A DNA stretch of 64,000 nucleotides from Nakamurella deserti (GCF_003260015.1 NZ_QCXS01000002.1:1364001-1428000); one strand, 5' to 3'. Numbered from the stretch's first letter, positions 1 to 11,456 are shown. Translations and numbers: made by a program. The notes: a model not told the origin generated them from the sequence alone.

Positions 1-115
1 GACGACGGCACTGTGCGACGACGCCGTGACGACGGCACCGTGCGACGACGCCGTGACGACGGCACTGTGACGACCGGGGCGCCGTGACGACGACGCCGTG
101 ACGACGTCATCACGA
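1..115. repeat. Degenerate tandem repeat tract
   Basis: The first 54 bases are two 27-base units (GACGACGGCAC, then TGTGCGACGACGCCGT or a one-base variant). Shorter, decayed units of GTGACGACG follow to about base 115. No open frame here resembles a protein, and the tract lies just downstream of the histidine genes read on the minus strand. It may be the edge of a longer repeat that begins before the window. There is no evidence for a function. Confidence 0.6.
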
Positions 116-245
116 CGGACCCTGACGGCGACACCACTAGCGGCCGGGCTCCCGACGGCGGCCTGTGCCACCGGGACGACGGCGACCCGTCCGGGGCGGT
201 CGGTGCACGGTCCGGGCGGACGGCGGGCCGGGACCCGCCGCGCGC

Positions 246-572
246 TCAGTCCAGCGTGAGGACCCGGTCGTCGAAGCAGGTGCGCGAGCCGGTGTGGCAG
301 GCCGCACCGGTCTGATCGACCGAGACCAGCAGGGTGTCGCCGTCGCAGTCGTAGCGGACCTCGACGACACGCTGGGTGTGCCCGGAGGTCTCACCCTTGA
401 CCCACTGCCGTTGCCGGGACCGCGAGAAGTACGTCGCCGTGCCCGTCGTCAGCGTCGCGCGGACGGCCGCGGCGTCCATCCACGCCACCATCAGCACCTC
501 GAGGGTGTCGTACTGCTGCGCCACCGCGCAGACCAGGCCGTCTTCGTTGAACGCGATCTCGTCGAGCTTCAT
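246..572 (-). CDS. hisI: Phosphoribosyl-AMP cyclohydrolase HisI
   Basis: The 108-residue protein opens the purine ring of phosphoribosyl-AMP, the third step of histidine synthesis, in the cytoplasm. The family block [18 protein letters not shown] (about residues 50-67), the metal-binding DCDGD (75-79) and the CHTGxRTCF segment (92-100) with its catalytic cysteines are all present. The length is normal for the monofunctional enzyme; no HisE pyrophosphohydrolase domain is attached. The ATG at 572 was chosen because it overlaps the hisF stop by four bases (ATGA), typical of translational coupling. It is the last gene of the histidine run in this window. Confidence 0.97.
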   Translation of the reverse strand: MKLDEIAFNEDGLVCAVAQQYDTLEVLMVAWMDAAAVRATLTTGTATYFSRSRQRQWVKGETSGHTQRVVEVRYDCDGDTLLVSVDQTGAACHTGSRTCFDDRVLTLD

Positions 573-1333
573 CGGACGCTCACCCCCGCCGCCGCCAGGT
601 CGGACTTGACCTCGGAGATCCGGAAGGTGCCGAAGTGGAACACCGATGCGGCCAGCACCGCGTCGGCGCCCGCGGCCACCGCCTCCGGGAAGTGGTGCAG
701 CTGCCCGGCTCCGCCGGAGGCGATCAGTGGCACCGACACCGCCCGCCGCACCGCGGCGAGCATGTCCACGTCGAACCCGGCCTTGGTGCCGTCGGCGTCC
801 ATGGAGGTCAGCAGGATCTCGCCGGCGCCGGCCCGTTCGGCCTGCCGGGCCCAGTCGACGGCGTCGATGCCGGTGCCCTGCCGGCCGCCGTGGGTGGTGA
901 CCTCGTAACCGGACGGGACGTCGAGGGTGCTGCGCCGCGCATCGATGGCGATCACCACGCACTGGGAGCCGAAGCGGCGCGCGGCCTCAGCGAGGAACTC
1001 CGGCCGGGCCACCGCGGCCGAGTTGATGCTGACCTTGTCCGCGCCGGCGCGCAGCAGCGCGTCGATGTCGCCGACCTCGCGGACGCCACCCCCGACGGTC
1101 AGCGGGATGAACACCTGCTCCGCGGTCCGCCGGATCATCTCGTAGGCCGACGCCCGGTTGGAGCTGGTCGCGGTGATGTCGAGGAAGGTCAGCTCGTCGG
1201 CACCCTCCGCGTCGTAGAGCCGGGCCATCTCCACCGGGTCGCCCGCGTCCACGAGATCGACGAAGTTGACCCCCTTGACCACCCGGCCGTTGTCGACGTC
1301 CAGGCAGGGGATGACGCGCGTCGCGACCGCCAC
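569..1333 (-). CDS. hisF: Imidazole glycerol phosphate synthase subunit HisF
   Basis: HisF is the cyclase half of imidazole glycerol phosphate synthase. It uses ammonia from HisH to turn PRFAR into imidazole glycerol phosphate and AICAR. The 254-residue (beta/alpha)8 barrel shows the expected N-terminal [15 protein letters not shown] with catalytic Asp12, Asp131 in IAIDARR, and phosphate-binding loops TVGGGVR (about 79-85) and IASGGAG. Its stop overlaps the hisI start, and priA ends 10 bases upstream, so priA-hisF-hisI form one transcript. hisH is not in the window and would be expected beyond or elsewhere, since priA is the first gene here. Confidence 0.97.
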   Translation of the reverse strand: MAVATRVIPCLDVDNGRVVKGVNFVDLVDAGDPVEMARLYDAEGADELTFLDITATSSNRASAYEMIRRTAEQVFIPLTVGGGVREVGDIDALLRAGADKVSINSAAVARPEFLAEAARRFGSQCVVIAIDARRSTLDVPSGYEVTTHGGRQGTGIDAVDWARQAERAGAGEILLTSMDADGTKAGFDVDMLAAVRRAVSVPLIASGGAGQLHHFPEAVAAGADAVLAASVFHFGTFRISEVKSDLAAAGVSVR

Positions 1334-1343
1334 GGCGGGCGGC

Positions 1344-2075
1344 TCAGCCGGCGACCGCGGCGACCGCGGTCAGCGCGTCGGGAAGGGTGAACGCCCCGGC
1401 GTACAGCGCCTTGCCGACGATGGCGCCCTCGACGCCGTCGCCGAACAGACCGGCCAGGGCCCGGAGGTCGTCGAGGCTGGACACGCCGCCGGAGGCGACC
1501 ACCGGGGCCGACGCCGCTTCGCAGACCTGGCGCAGCAGGTCGACGTTGGGACCCTGGAGGGTGCCGTCCTTGGTGACGTCGGTGACCACGTAGCGCGAGC
1601 AACCCTGCGACTCCAGGCGCTCCAGCACCTCCCAGAGGTCACCGCCGTCCTCGGTCCAGCCACGGGCGGCCAGCGTCGACCCGCGGACGTCGAGTCCGAT
1701 GGCGATCCGGTCGCCGTGCTCGGCGATGATCCGCGCGCACCAGTCGGGGTTCTCCAGCGCCGCGGTGCCGATGTTGACGCGGGTGCAGCCGGTGGCCAGC
1801 GCCGCGGCCAGCGAGGCGTCGTCGCGGATGCCGCCACTCATCTCGACCTTGATGTCGAGGGTGCCGACGACCTGGGCCAGTAGTTCCGCGTTGCTGCCGC
1901 GCCCGAAGGCGGCGTCCAGGTCGACCAGGTGGACCCATTCGGCGCCGTCCCGCTGCCACGCGAGGGCGGCGTCCAGCGGTGAGCCGTAGTCGGTCTCGGT
2001 GCCCGCCTGTCCCTGGACCAGGCGCACGGCCTGGCCGTTGGCGACGTCGACGGCGGGGAGGAGTTCGAAAGTCAC
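1344..2075 (-). CDS. priA: PriA-type phosphoribosyl isomerase (HisA/TrpF)
   Basis: This 243-residue (beta/alpha)8 barrel isomerises ProFAR in histidine synthesis. In actinomycetes the family (PriA) usually also does the TrpF step of tryptophan synthesis. Seen in the sequence: [18 protein letters not shown] at the N terminus with Asp10, the GGIRD phosphate loop (81-85), [14 protein letters not shown] (164-177) with Asp170, and ASGGVSS near the C terminus. It is the most upstream gene of the his run here; 282 bases without a gene separate it from the next, divergent, gene. The dual role is family knowledge, not something the sequence proves. Confidence 0.92.
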   Translation of the reverse strand: MTFELLPAVDVANGQAVRLVQGQAGTETDYGSPLDAALAWQRDGAEWVHLVDLDAAFGRGSNAELLAQVVGTLDIKVEMSGGIRDDASLAAALATGCTRVNIGTAALENPDWCARIIAEHGDRIAIGLDVRGSTLAARGWTEDGGDLWEVLERLESQGCSRYVVTDVTKDGTLQGPNVDLLRQVCEAASAPVVASGGVSSLDDLRALAGLFGDGVEGAIVGKALYAGAFTLPDALTAVAAVAG

Positions 2076-2357
2076 GGTTGTTCACCCTAGTGCGCGACGC
2101 GCGCCTGCCCGGACGGCTCCACGACCCGCGCGGGCGGCATCCGCGCACCGGGGGCGCGCCGCGGCACGGACGCGGACCTGCCGCGCACCCGGTGACGGGT
2201 CCGACCCGGATCGCGAGGTCACCGACGGCTGGTCGGTGCACCGTTCGCCGGACACGGGGCGCGCACCCGCCCTACCCTGTTCGGGTACCACCGGCCCGGA
2301 TCCGGGTAGACCGGGTGCCGAACGGATGCGCGGGATCCCCCTGAGGAGGGAGTCAGG

Positions 2358-3542
2358 TTGGCTGTGCGTGACTGCGTCGAATGCGGCGCCCCCGTCGCCG
2401 GGGACCGCTGCGACGCGTGCGGAGCCGCCCGTCCCGCCGTCGCCGCACCGGTCGCCGCGACCACGCCGCGCCTCGGCCACGGTGGCGCCGTCGTGGTGCC
2501 GGTCGAGGACGACGACGACGATCCGGACGCGCTCCGGACCGCCGAGCAACCGTGGCACCCCTTCGAGCAGCCGAGCTGGCTCGACGCCGCCGCCGATCCC
2601 CGCCACGTGGCCCCCGGTGGGTTCGCCGGCAGCGCCGCCGACGGCTCGGACGTCCTGGGTGTCGGCACCTGGCAGGTCGGTCAGGAGGCCGTCGTCGAGG
2701 AGGAACGACGCCGCTCCTGGTTGCTCGGCGCGCTGGCCGGGGTCGCGGTCGTCGTCGTGCTGGCCGCCGTCGCCTTCTTCGCGCTGGGCGACCGGAGCTC
2801 GGCCACCCCCGGAACGCCGCCCCCGGCCCCGGTGACCGCGGCGACGGTGTCCGCCACACCGACCGCCGCCTCGCCGGCGCCGACGTCCGACACCGAGCCC
2901 ACGCCGGACCGGACGCCGGTGGCATCCCCGACCACCGCGGCGACCCCGGCGCCGGTCTCCACCGATCCGACCGCCGACCCGATGGGCGGCCCAGCCCGCG
3001 ACATCGCCTGCGCGCCCGGCTACGTCGTGCAGATCGCGTCCGCCGGCGACGACGCGGCGTTCGTCGCGCGGGTCGCCGAGCTGCGCGCGGCGGGCCGGCT
3101 GCCGCCAGAGGTGGCGGTCGCCCGTACGGCCACCTCGTGCGCCATCTTCGCCGGCCAGAGCAACAGCATCGTGCTGTACGCGGGGCCCTACGCCGCACCG
3201 TACGACGGCTGCCCGGCCCGGCTCGCCGGGGCGGCCGACTCCTTCGTCAAGGGCACGACGCCGGAGACGGCCACCGAGTACGTCTCGTGCCTGTGCCCGG
3301 CGCAGGTGGTGACGGTGCCGACGCTGGACGCCGTGGGCCAGACCGACGTCTGGGTGGGTGAGTTGCAGCGGGTGCTGGGCAACCGGCTCGACATCCCGAT
3401 CCTGGACCTCGCCGGGAACTGGGGCACCTACACCGAGTCCACGGCCGAAGCGGTCCGGCAGTTCCAGACGCGCACGAACCTGCCCGTCACCGGCACCGTC
3501 GACGCCGGTACCTGGCAGGCGTTGCAGCAGGCCGGCTGTTGA
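2358..3542 (+). CDS. Zinc-ribbon, membrane-anchored peptidoglycan-binding protein
   Basis: A 394-residue protein of mixed design. A short zinc ribbon (Cys6, Cys9, Cys18, Cys21) and an acidic, proline-rich segment lie at the N terminus, on the cytoplasmic side if the single membrane helix (about 121-143) is oriented N-in. After the helix come a Pro/Thr/Ala-rich stalk (about 145-210), a cysteine-containing domain with YVVQIAS that recalls SPOR-type folds, and a C-terminal PG_binding_1-type domain (about 325-394, RQFQTRTNLPVTGTVDAGTW). The start is TTG at 2358, supported by GAGGAGGG at 2343-2350, seven bases upstream. A role in sensing or organising the cell wall is inference; no characterised homologue is recognised. 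Confidence 0.85.
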   Translation: MAVRDCVECGAPVAGDRCDACGAARPAVAAPVAATTPRLGHGGAVVVPVEDDDDDPDALRTAEQPWHPFEQPSWLDAAADPRHVAPGGFAGSAADGSDVLGVGTWQVGQEAVVEEERRRSWLLGALAGVAVVVVLAAVAFFALGDRSSATPGTPPPAPVTAATVSATPTAASPAPTSDTEPTPDRTPVASPTTAATPAPVSTDPTADPMGGPARDIACAPGYVVQIASAGDDAAFVARVAELRAAGRLPPEVAVARTATSCAIFAGQSNSIVLYAGPYAAPYDGCPARLAGAADSFVKGTTPETATEYVSCLCPAQVVTVPTLDAVGQTDVWVGELQRVLGNRLDIPILDLAGNWGTYTESTAEAVRQFQTRTNLPVTGTVDAGTWQALQQAGC

Positions 3543-3596
3543 CGGCGGGCCCGGACCGCACGACGGAGGTCCCCTCGTCGCCCTGACGTCTGCACG

Positions 3597-4763
3597 TCAG
3601 CCGACCACGACCGCCTGCGTGAGGTAGGCCATCGCGTGCCGGCCCACGCGGGCCAGCACCAGGGTCCGCTCGACGTTCCGCGGCCCGGTGAGCGCCTTGC
3701 GAAGCCGGAGCCGCAACTCGTCGGGGATCACCGGCAGCCCCCGCACCTTGATCTCCACCGTCCCGGCACCGGCGGCTCGCAGCCAGTCGGCCACCGTCCG
3801 CTCCTTGAACGGAGCCGACTCCAGCACCCGGAAGGCCCGCCCGACCGGAGGGGGCACGTCCCCGGTCAGGTAGGCCAGGTGCGGGTCGAGCTGGCCGAGG
3901 CCGTGCCGGAACCCGTACTGGCGCACCAGGTGCGACCGTACGACGGCCGGATCGGGGTCGACCAGCCACCGCCCCACCGGGCCGACCGGGATCTCGTCCG
4001 GGTCCAGGTCGGTCAGCTGCACCGCCGGTCCGGTCGAGCTCAGGACGGTCGCCCGGCGCCCGACCCGGGCCAGGGCCGGCGGCCACAGCACCGCCTCCCG
4101 CGCCGATCCGTCCAGCGACACGATCTCCACCTCGCCCGGACGGGCCAGCGCGTCGTAGTCCACGCCCGGCGGCACCCGCAGCACCGGCGGCCGGCCGGGC
4201 CAGGCCCGGTCGAGCGCGTCCAGGCTCGGAACCGTCGCCGCGGACAGGATCCGGCGCCCGCTGCCGTCGCGACGCGCCGGATCGGCGTAGGGCTGCATGC
4301 CTGACGAGATCGGCTGCAGCGCGTCGGCTCTCACGACGACCGGCCCGACGTTGTGCCGGGCCATCCGGACCCGGACGGGGTCGAGGTCCGATCCCAGGAC
4401 GCGGCTCCCGGCGTCGACCAGGGCCGCGAGGTCGGCCCCGATCGAACAGGTGACGTCGTGGACGGCCACCCCGGCCAACCGGCCGGCGCGGTGCACGGCG
4501 ACCGGCCACGGTGTGGCCTGCTGCAGCGCCTCGTCGGTCAGCCACCAGCCGGCCGCACGCCCACCGAGTTTGGGCACCGCGCGGCGGCGCAACGTGAGCG
4601 TCTCGACCGCGGCGGCCGCATGGTCTCCGACCCGGCGGCGGGCGACGTCGAGGTCGCGCAGCGTGCTGTCCGGGCGCAGCGTCAGCGACGGCGCCAGCGC
4701 GGCGAGGTCGTCCTCGCCGGCGGCCAGGAAATCCAGGTCCGCGGCGCTGAACCGGAAGCTCAC
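3597..4763 (-). CDS. Class I SAM-dependent methyltransferase with THUMP-like tail
   Basis: The 388-residue protein has a Rossmann methyltransferase core. Motif I is VHDVTCSIGAD (101-111), and SDLDP (125-129) follows at the usual place for the SAM ribose-binding acid. The C-terminal part (from about residue 300, with FKERTVADWLRA and KVRGLPV) matches the THUMP-like domain found behind such methyltransferases in actinobacteria, which suggests an RNA substrate. The target is not known. Its start overlaps the stop of the upstream enoyl-CoA hydratase gene by four bases, so the two are probably co-translated, although no functional link is apparent. Confidence 0.87.
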   Translation of the reverse strand: MSFRFSAADLDFLAAGEDDLAALAPSLTLRPDSTLRDLDVARRRVGDHAAAAVETLTLRRRAVPKLGGRAAGWWLTDEALQQATPWPVAVHRAGRLAGVAVHDVTCSIGADLAALVDAGSRVLGSDLDPVRVRMARHNVGPVVVRADALQPISSGMQPYADPARRDGSGRRILSAATVPSLDALDRAWPGRPPVLRVPPGVDYDALARPGEVEIVSLDGSAREAVLWPPALARVGRRATVLSSTGPAVQLTDLDPDEIPVGPVGRWLVDPDPAVVRSHLVRQYGFRHGLGQLDPHLAYLTGDVPPPVGRAFRVLESAPFKERTVADWLRAAGAGTVEIKVRGLPVIPDELRLRLRKALTGPRNVERTLVLARVGRHAMAYLTQAVVVG

Positions 4764-5551
4764 GCGCCGGTGAACCCGGCCTTGCCCGGTCCGGACTCGA
4801 TGAACGACCGCATCCCCGACCGCTGGTCGGCGGTGCCGAACAGGCTGCTGAACACCTGGGCCTCCAACCGGAGTCCGCTGGCGAGGTCCATCTCGGTCCC
4901 GGCGTCCACCGCGTACTTGGCCGCCCCCAGCGCCACGGTCGGTCCGGCGGCGAGCTCCCGCGCCCAGCTCAGGGCGGTCTCGTACACCTCGGCGGCGGGC
5001 ACCGAGCGCGACGCCAGCCCGATCCGCACCGCCTCGTCGCCGTGCACGGGCCGTCCCCCGAAGATGAGCTCCTTGGCGCGGGTCACCCCGACCAGGCGGG
5101 GCAGCCGCTGGGTGCCGCCACCGCCGGGGACGACGCCCAGGGTGATCTCGGGGAGCCCGATCAGCGCGTCCTCACCCATGACCCGGAAGTCGGCGGCCAG
5201 TGCGAGCTCGCAGCCGCCGCCCAGGGCGTAACGGCTGATCGCGGCGATGACCGGCTTCGGGATGCGGGCGACCGCGTCGATCGCCTCGATGAGACCCCTG
5301 CCGTAGGTGGTGATCTCGGCGGACGACTGCTCCGCCATCTCCTTGATGTCGGCACCGGCGGCGAACGCCCGCTCACCGCCGTACACCACGACCGCGCGGA
5401 TCGCCGGGTCAGCGGCAGCCGCTTCGGCGGCCGCCCGCAGCGGGGCGTGCATGGCGGCGTTGATCGCGTTCACCGGCGGCCGGTCCAACCGGATGATCCC
5501 GACCGCACCGTCGGTCTCCAGCCGCACCAGCGGCGCGGTGGGCTCAGGCAT
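4760..5551 (-). CDS. Enoyl-CoA hydratase/isomerase family protein
   Basis: This 263-residue crotonase-fold protein adds water to the double bond of trans-2-enoyl-CoA thioesters in beta-oxidation-type pathways. The oxyanion-hole segments AFAAGADIKEM (62-72) and ALGGGCELALAAD (109-121) are present, as are both catalytic glutamates, Glu115 and Glu135, spaced 20 apart as in the mitochondrial hydratase. It lies between an ABC ATPase upstream (8-base overlap) and a methyltransferase downstream (4-base overlap). The physiological substrate cannot be read from the sequence. Confidence 0.93.
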   Translation of the reverse strand: MPEPTAPLVRLETDGAVGIIRLDRPPVNAINAAMHAPLRAAAEAAAADPAIRAVVVYGGERAFAAGADIKEMAEQSSAEITTYGRGLIEAIDAVARIPKPVIAAISRYALGGGCELALAADFRVMGEDALIGLPEITLGVVPGGGGTQRLPRLVGVTRAKELIFGGRPVHGDEAVRIGLASRSVPAAEVYETALSWARELAAGPTVALGAAKYAVDAGTEMDLASGLRLEAQVFSSLFGTADQRSGMRSFIESGPGKAGFTGA

Positions 5552-6365
5552 GGGCGAAGTAGCGCCCGCGGCGCTGGGAGACGGTCAGCGGCAGGCCGAA
5601 CGTGGCGGTCAGCGCCTCGTCGGTGAGGGTCGACGCGATCGGCCCGGCGGTGACCACCCGGCCCTCCCGCAGCAGCAGCAGGTGGGTGAACGCCGAGGGG
5701 ATCTCCTCGACGTGGTGGGTCACCAGAACGGTCGTCGGCGCGGCCGGGTCGTTGGCCAGTACGTCGAGGCGGGCCAGCAGATCCTCCCGGCCACCCAGGT
5801 CCAGGCCGGCCGCCGGTTCGTCCAGGAGCAGCAGTTCGGGGTCGGTCATCAGCGCCCGGGCCGCGAGCGCGCGTTTGCGTTCACCCTCGGACAACGTGCC
5901 GTACTGACGCGCACTCAGGGTCGACATGCCCATCGCCTCCAGCAACTCGTCGGCGCGCGCGAAGTCGAGTTCGTCGTAGGTCTCCCGCCAGCGGCCGACC
6001 TGGCCGTAGCCGGCGGACACCACGACGTCGCGCACGGTCTCCTCGGGTGGCATCCGGGCGGCCAGCGCGGCCGAGGAGATGCCGATGGACGGCCGGATCT
6101 CGGCCAGGTTGACCGCACCGAGCCGGGCGCCCAGCACGTGGGCCCGGCCCGAGGTCGGGTGCAGCTGAGCGGCGGCGATCTGCAACAGGGTCGTCTTGCC
6201 CGCCCCGTTGGGACCCAGCACCACCCACCGCTGGTCGACGCCGACGTCGAGGCTGACCCGGTCGAGCAGCAGGGTGTTCCCCCTCCGCACGGTGACCTCG
6301 TTGAGGTGGACGACCGATTCCGGTCCGGGCTGGATGCTCACTGCGCTGGCGCTCACGCACAGCAT
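5544..6365 (-). CDS. ABC transporter ATP-binding protein (stand-alone, YlmA-like)
   Basis: A 273-residue nucleotide-binding subunit with Walker A GPNGAGKT (51-58), signature LSEGE (158-162) and Walker B LLLLDEP (Asp182, Glu183). The open frame continues upstream, but that part is arginine/proline-rich and runs into the divergent glgX region. The ATG at 6365 is therefore preferred, starting about 20 residues before the ABC domain. No permease gene is adjacent, so its membrane partner, if any, is encoded elsewhere. It resembles the YlmA group of lone ATPases. It is the first gene of a tightly overlapping three-gene run with the hydratase and methyltransferase. Confidence 0.88.
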   Translation of the reverse strand: MLCVSASAVSIQPGPESVVHLNEVTVRRGNTLLLDRVSLDVGVDQRWVVLGPNGAGKTTLLQIAAAQLHPTSGRAHVLGARLGAVNLAEIRPSIGISSAALAARMPPEETVRDVVVSAGYGQVGRWRETYDELDFARADELLEAMGMSTLSARQYGTLSEGERKRALAARALMTDPELLLLDEPAAGLDLGGREDLLARLDVLANDPAAPTTVLVTHHVEEIPSAFTHLLLLREGRVVTAGPIASTLTDEALTATFGLPLTVSQRRGRYFAHA

Positions 6366-6510
6366 TGTCCCGTACGGCGGGCGTCCCGGAGCGGCAGGAC
6401 CCGCTTCCGGCCGGTCGCGACACCCCCGGAGGGAGGGTCCTGCGCGGTCGCGCCGCCCGGCCGCCCCCGGCGGGGCGTCCGGGACCGGCCGGATCGGCGA
6501 GAATCGGCGG

Positions 6511-8577
<2,067 letters not shown>

Positions 8578-8584
8578 GCCCGCG

Positions 8585-10645
8585 TCACTCCTCGCGGGGC
8601 GTCGGGCGGTTGCCGTCGCGCTCGGCGAACCGGGCCAGCATCGCGTTGTAGGCCGTCAGGTCGGAGTCCTCGTCCAGCTCCGCCCGGCGGTCGGTGCGTC
8701 GCGCCTCCCGCTCGTCGCCCTTGGACCACTGGGCGAGCAGCGAGATGATCACCACGACCAGTGGGATCTCCGAACCGCCCCAGGCGATACCGCCACCGAC
8801 GTGCTGGTCGGTCAGCAGCGAGTCGACCCACGGCAGTCCGAGCGACTGGAAGTACGACTGCCCCAGCACCGTCCGGGTGTTCATCAGAGCCAGGCCGAAG
8901 AAGGCGTGGAACGGGAGCGCGCCCAGCAGCATCGCCAGCTTGGTCAGCGGGGTCAGCCGCCGCGGCGCCGGATCGACGCCGATGATGACCCAGTAGTAGA
9001 GGTAGCCGACCATCAGGAAGTGCACGTTCATGACCAGGTGCCCGGTGTGGGACGAGATCATCGAGTCGAACAGGGACGTGAAGTACACGGCGTAGAAGCT
9101 GCCGATGAACAGCGGGAACACGACCAGCGGATGCGTCAGCACCTGCAGCCAGCGGGCGTGCATCACGCCGACGATGCCCTCGCGCAGACCGGGGACGCCG
9201 TCGCCGCGGGACGCCGGCAGGGCCCGCAGCGCGAGGGTCGTCGGGGCGCCGAGGACGAACAGGATCGGCGCCAGCATGCCGAGCAGCATGTGGGCCATCA
9301 TGTGGAAGCTGAACTGGGCGTCGGCGTACACCGCCAGCCCACTGGACGTGGCGATCAGCATGACCAGGCAGCCCGCGAACCAGGCCACCGCCCGTACCCG
9401 CGGCCATGCGGTGCCGCGCCGGTGCAGCCGCACCAGTCCCCAGGCGTACAGGGCGGCGAGGACGAGCGCGGCGGTCCCGAGGATCAGGTCGAACCGGCCG
9501 CCGAGGACCAGCGTCGCGAACGACGGCCGCTGAGACAGGTCGTACCCGAGGACCAGCGCGGTGTCGGTGGGCACCACGGGCAGCGGCGCCGGCGGCGCGG
9601 TACGGCCCAGCGCCACGGCGACACCGATGGTGGCGGCCATCACCCCGATCTCGAAGACGGCCAGTCTCAGCAGTGGCCGGCGGTCACCGTTCTGCAGGCC
9701 GACGACCGAGCGCCGGCGCTGCAGGTACCCGAAACCCCCGAGCGCGACCAGCAGCACGGCCTTGAGCACCACGAGCCGGCCGTAGTCGGTGGTCGCGAGG
9801 TCCGACAGCCGCGGCACCCGGATCAGGGCGTTGCCGATGCCGGACACCGCGACCAGCACGAAGGCCACCAGCGCGACCACCGAGTAGCGGCGGGCGATCA
9901 GCGGCAGGTGGTCGGCCCGTTGCCGGACGAGCCCGAGGAACGCGACCAGCCCGCCGACCCAGACACTGATGCCGGCCAGGTGGTAGATCATCGTGTCGGT
10001 CGCGAAGTCGTGGTCGCTGCTGGCGGCGGCGTGCCCGGCCAGCGCGATCGGCAGCATCGCGACGGCGGCGAGGACCAGCACCGGCGCGGCGGTCGCGGGC
10101 CGCAGCACCACCCGGGCGAGCACCGCCACCAGGGCGGCGAGCAGCGCCGTGATCAACGGGGCGCGCACGGTGTCGATGGTGGACACGGCCCTGGTGAGCT
10201 CGTCCGCGCCGAGCGACGACAGCAGCGGCTGCCCGACCACCGACGCGTAGGTCAGCGGCACCAGCGCCAGGGCGGCGACCGCCCAGACCATCGCGGCCAG
10301 GGAGGCCGCCTGGGCGCTGCGGTAGCCGCCGGTGTCGAAGCGGCCGCCGACCGCGGGCGGGGCGAAGAAGACCGCGGCGATCAGCCAGCCCACGGTCACC
10401 GCACCCGCGAAGTCGACGATCCCCTTGACCGCGGGCAACGTCAGCGCGACGAACTCGGTGGTGCTGCGTCCGGCCAGCTGCAGCACGGTGCTCGCCGGCA
10501 GCGCGGCCGACAGGCCGACGGCGACGCAGACGCCGATCAGGCCGGCGGCGAGGACGACCCCGGTGACGCTCCAGCCGACGGGGGCGGGACGGTCGGGGGC
10601 GGCGGAACCGTCCACGCCGCCGGGGGAAAGCTGCTGGTCGGACAC
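8585..10645 (-). CDS. CopD / CtaG-type fusion membrane protein
   Basis: A 686-residue polytopic membrane protein joining two copper-linked families. The N-terminal half has a CopD-type copper resistance domain (HLAGISVWVGGLVAFLG, about 220-237). The C-terminal half has the caa3_CtaG domain (HMMAHMLLGMLAPILFVLGAP) linked to cytochrome c oxidase assembly. About 15 hydrophobic segments are visible and the cytoplasmic tail is charged. This fusion is common in actinomycetes and is thought to supply copper to the oxidase. The start is GTG at 10645. There is no ribosome-binding site, and a TAAACT hexamer ends 6 bases upstream, so the message may be leaderless. Confidence 0.9.
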   Translation of the reverse strand: MSDQQLSPGGVDGSAAPDRPAPVGWSVTGVVLAAGLIGVCVAVGLSAALPASTVLQLAGRSTTEFVALTLPAVKGIVDFAGAVTVGWLIAAVFFAPPAVGGRFDTGGYRSAQAASLAAMVWAVAALALVPLTYASVVGQPLLSSLGADELTRAVSTIDTVRAPLITALLAALVAVLARVVLRPATAAPVLVLAAVAMLPIALAGHAAASSDHDFATDTMIYHLAGISVWVGGLVAFLGLVRQRADHLPLIARRYSVVALVAFVLVAVSGIGNALIRVPRLSDLATTDYGRLVVLKAVLLVALGGFGYLQRRRSVVGLQNGDRRPLLRLAVFEIGVMAATIGVAVALGRTAPPAPLPVVPTDTALVLGYDLSQRPSFATLVLGGRFDLILGTAALVLAALYAWGLVRLHRRGTAWPRVRAVAWFAGCLVMLIATSSGLAVYADAQFSFHMMAHMLLGMLAPILFVLGAPTTLALRALPASRGDGVPGLREGIVGVMHARWLQVLTHPLVVFPLFIGSFYAVYFTSLFDSMISSHTGHLVMNVHFLMVGYLYYWVIIGVDPAPRRLTPLTKLAMLLGALPFHAFFGLALMNTRTVLGQSYFQSLGLPWVDSLLTDQHVGGGIAWGGSEIPLVVVIISLLAQWSKGDEREARRTDRRAELDEDSDLTAYNAMLARFAERDGNRPTPREE

Positions 10646-10654
10646 GATGCGAGT

Positions 10655-10660
10655 TTACAA
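10655..10660 (-). promoter_or_regulatory. Possible -10 element placing a leaderless start for the CopD-CtaG gene
   Basis: On the minus strand TAAACT (4 of 6 matches to TATAAT) is followed by six bases and then the GTG start. Transcription would begin at or next to the start codon, and no Shine-Dalgarno sequence is present. Leaderless messages are common in actinomycetes. The element is weak and no clear -35 is seen. Confidence 0.35.
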
Positions 10661-10850
10661 GCGCCGCAGGCCGGGCGGCCGGGCCGCGGGCCGGTGGAGC
10701 GGCCGCTGTGGCGGGGTGCACACCCCGGCGGTGGCCTGACTCGCCGGCGGCCACCGGCGTACGGCCGGACCGGCGCCGACTCCGGCGGCCGCGGATGCGC
10801 CGGACGCTCTCGTCCGGACCCACCGGGCCGCGGTCGGGCCCGGGGGCCGG

Positions 10851-11456
10851 TCAGACCCCCTTGAGCAGATCCTCGAACGAGTCGCCGAGTGCCCACGGGT
10901 CCTTGACCGTCCGGCCGGCCCGGGTCATCTCGGCGGCCAGCTCGCCGGCGGCCCGTTCGATGCGGCCCGGCAGCTCGGAGGCGGTGCTCCCCCAGTCCTC
11001 GGAAGCGGCGAACACGGTGGTGCTCAACGGGCGGGCGCGCAGATAGCTGAACAGCGGCCGTACCGCGTAGTCCAGGGCCAACGAGTGCCGCGGCGTGCCG
11101 CCGGTCGCCGCGAGCAGGACCGGTTGCCCGGTGAGCGCCGTGGGGTCGAGCACGTCCACGAACGACTTGAACAGGCCGCTGTAGCTGGTGGTGAAGATGG
11201 GCGTGACGGCGATGAGACCGTCGGCGGCGGTGACGGCGTCGATCGCGGCGGCCAGCTCGGGGGCGGCGAAGCCGGTGAGCAGGTTGTCGGTGATCGCGTG
11301 CGCGTGGTCACGCAGCTCGACGACGGTGACCTCGGCGGTGATGCCGTCCTCGGCGAGCCGGCGGACGGTCGCCTGGGTGAGCCGGTCGGCCAGCAACCGG
11401 GTGGACGAGGGCTGTCCGAGCCCGGCGGTGACGACGGCGAGATGGCGGGTGTTCAT
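10851..11456 (-). CDS. FMN reductase, CE1759 family (partner of LLM monooxygenase)
   Basis: A 201-residue flavodoxin-like NAD(P)H:FMN reductase. The N-terminal GLGQPSSTRLLADRL (13-27) is the FMN phosphate-binding loop, and PIFTTSYSGLFKSFVD (86-101) is the typical flavin/dimer segment. It follows a luciferase-like monooxygenase gene on the same strand. This pairing is known as the CE1758/CE1759 duo, in which the reductase is taken to supply reduced flavin. The ATG at 11456 fits the family length; the same open frame extends far upstream only because it shadows the monooxygenase. A strong hairpin lies between the two genes. The substrate is unknown. Confidence 0.9.
   Translation of the reverse strand: MNTRHLAVVTAGLGQPSSTRLLADRLTQATVRRLAEDGITAEVTVVELRDHAHAITDNLLTGFAAPELAAAIDAVTAADGLIAVTPIFTTSYSGLFKSFVDVLDPTALTGQPVLLAATGGTPRHSLALDYAVRPLFSYLRARPLSTTVFAASEDWGSTASELPGRIERAAGELAAEMTRAGRTVKDPWALGDSFEDLLKGV

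Noticed and set aside
1..115. CRISPR-like array
   Set aside because: Units are contiguous and degenerate with no unique spacers and no cas genes nearby.
8801..10864. Long plus-strand frame opposite the CopD-CtaG gene
   Set aside because: Its composition (His/Gln/Arg/Gly repeats) is typical of antisense of a membrane protein gene; no family features.
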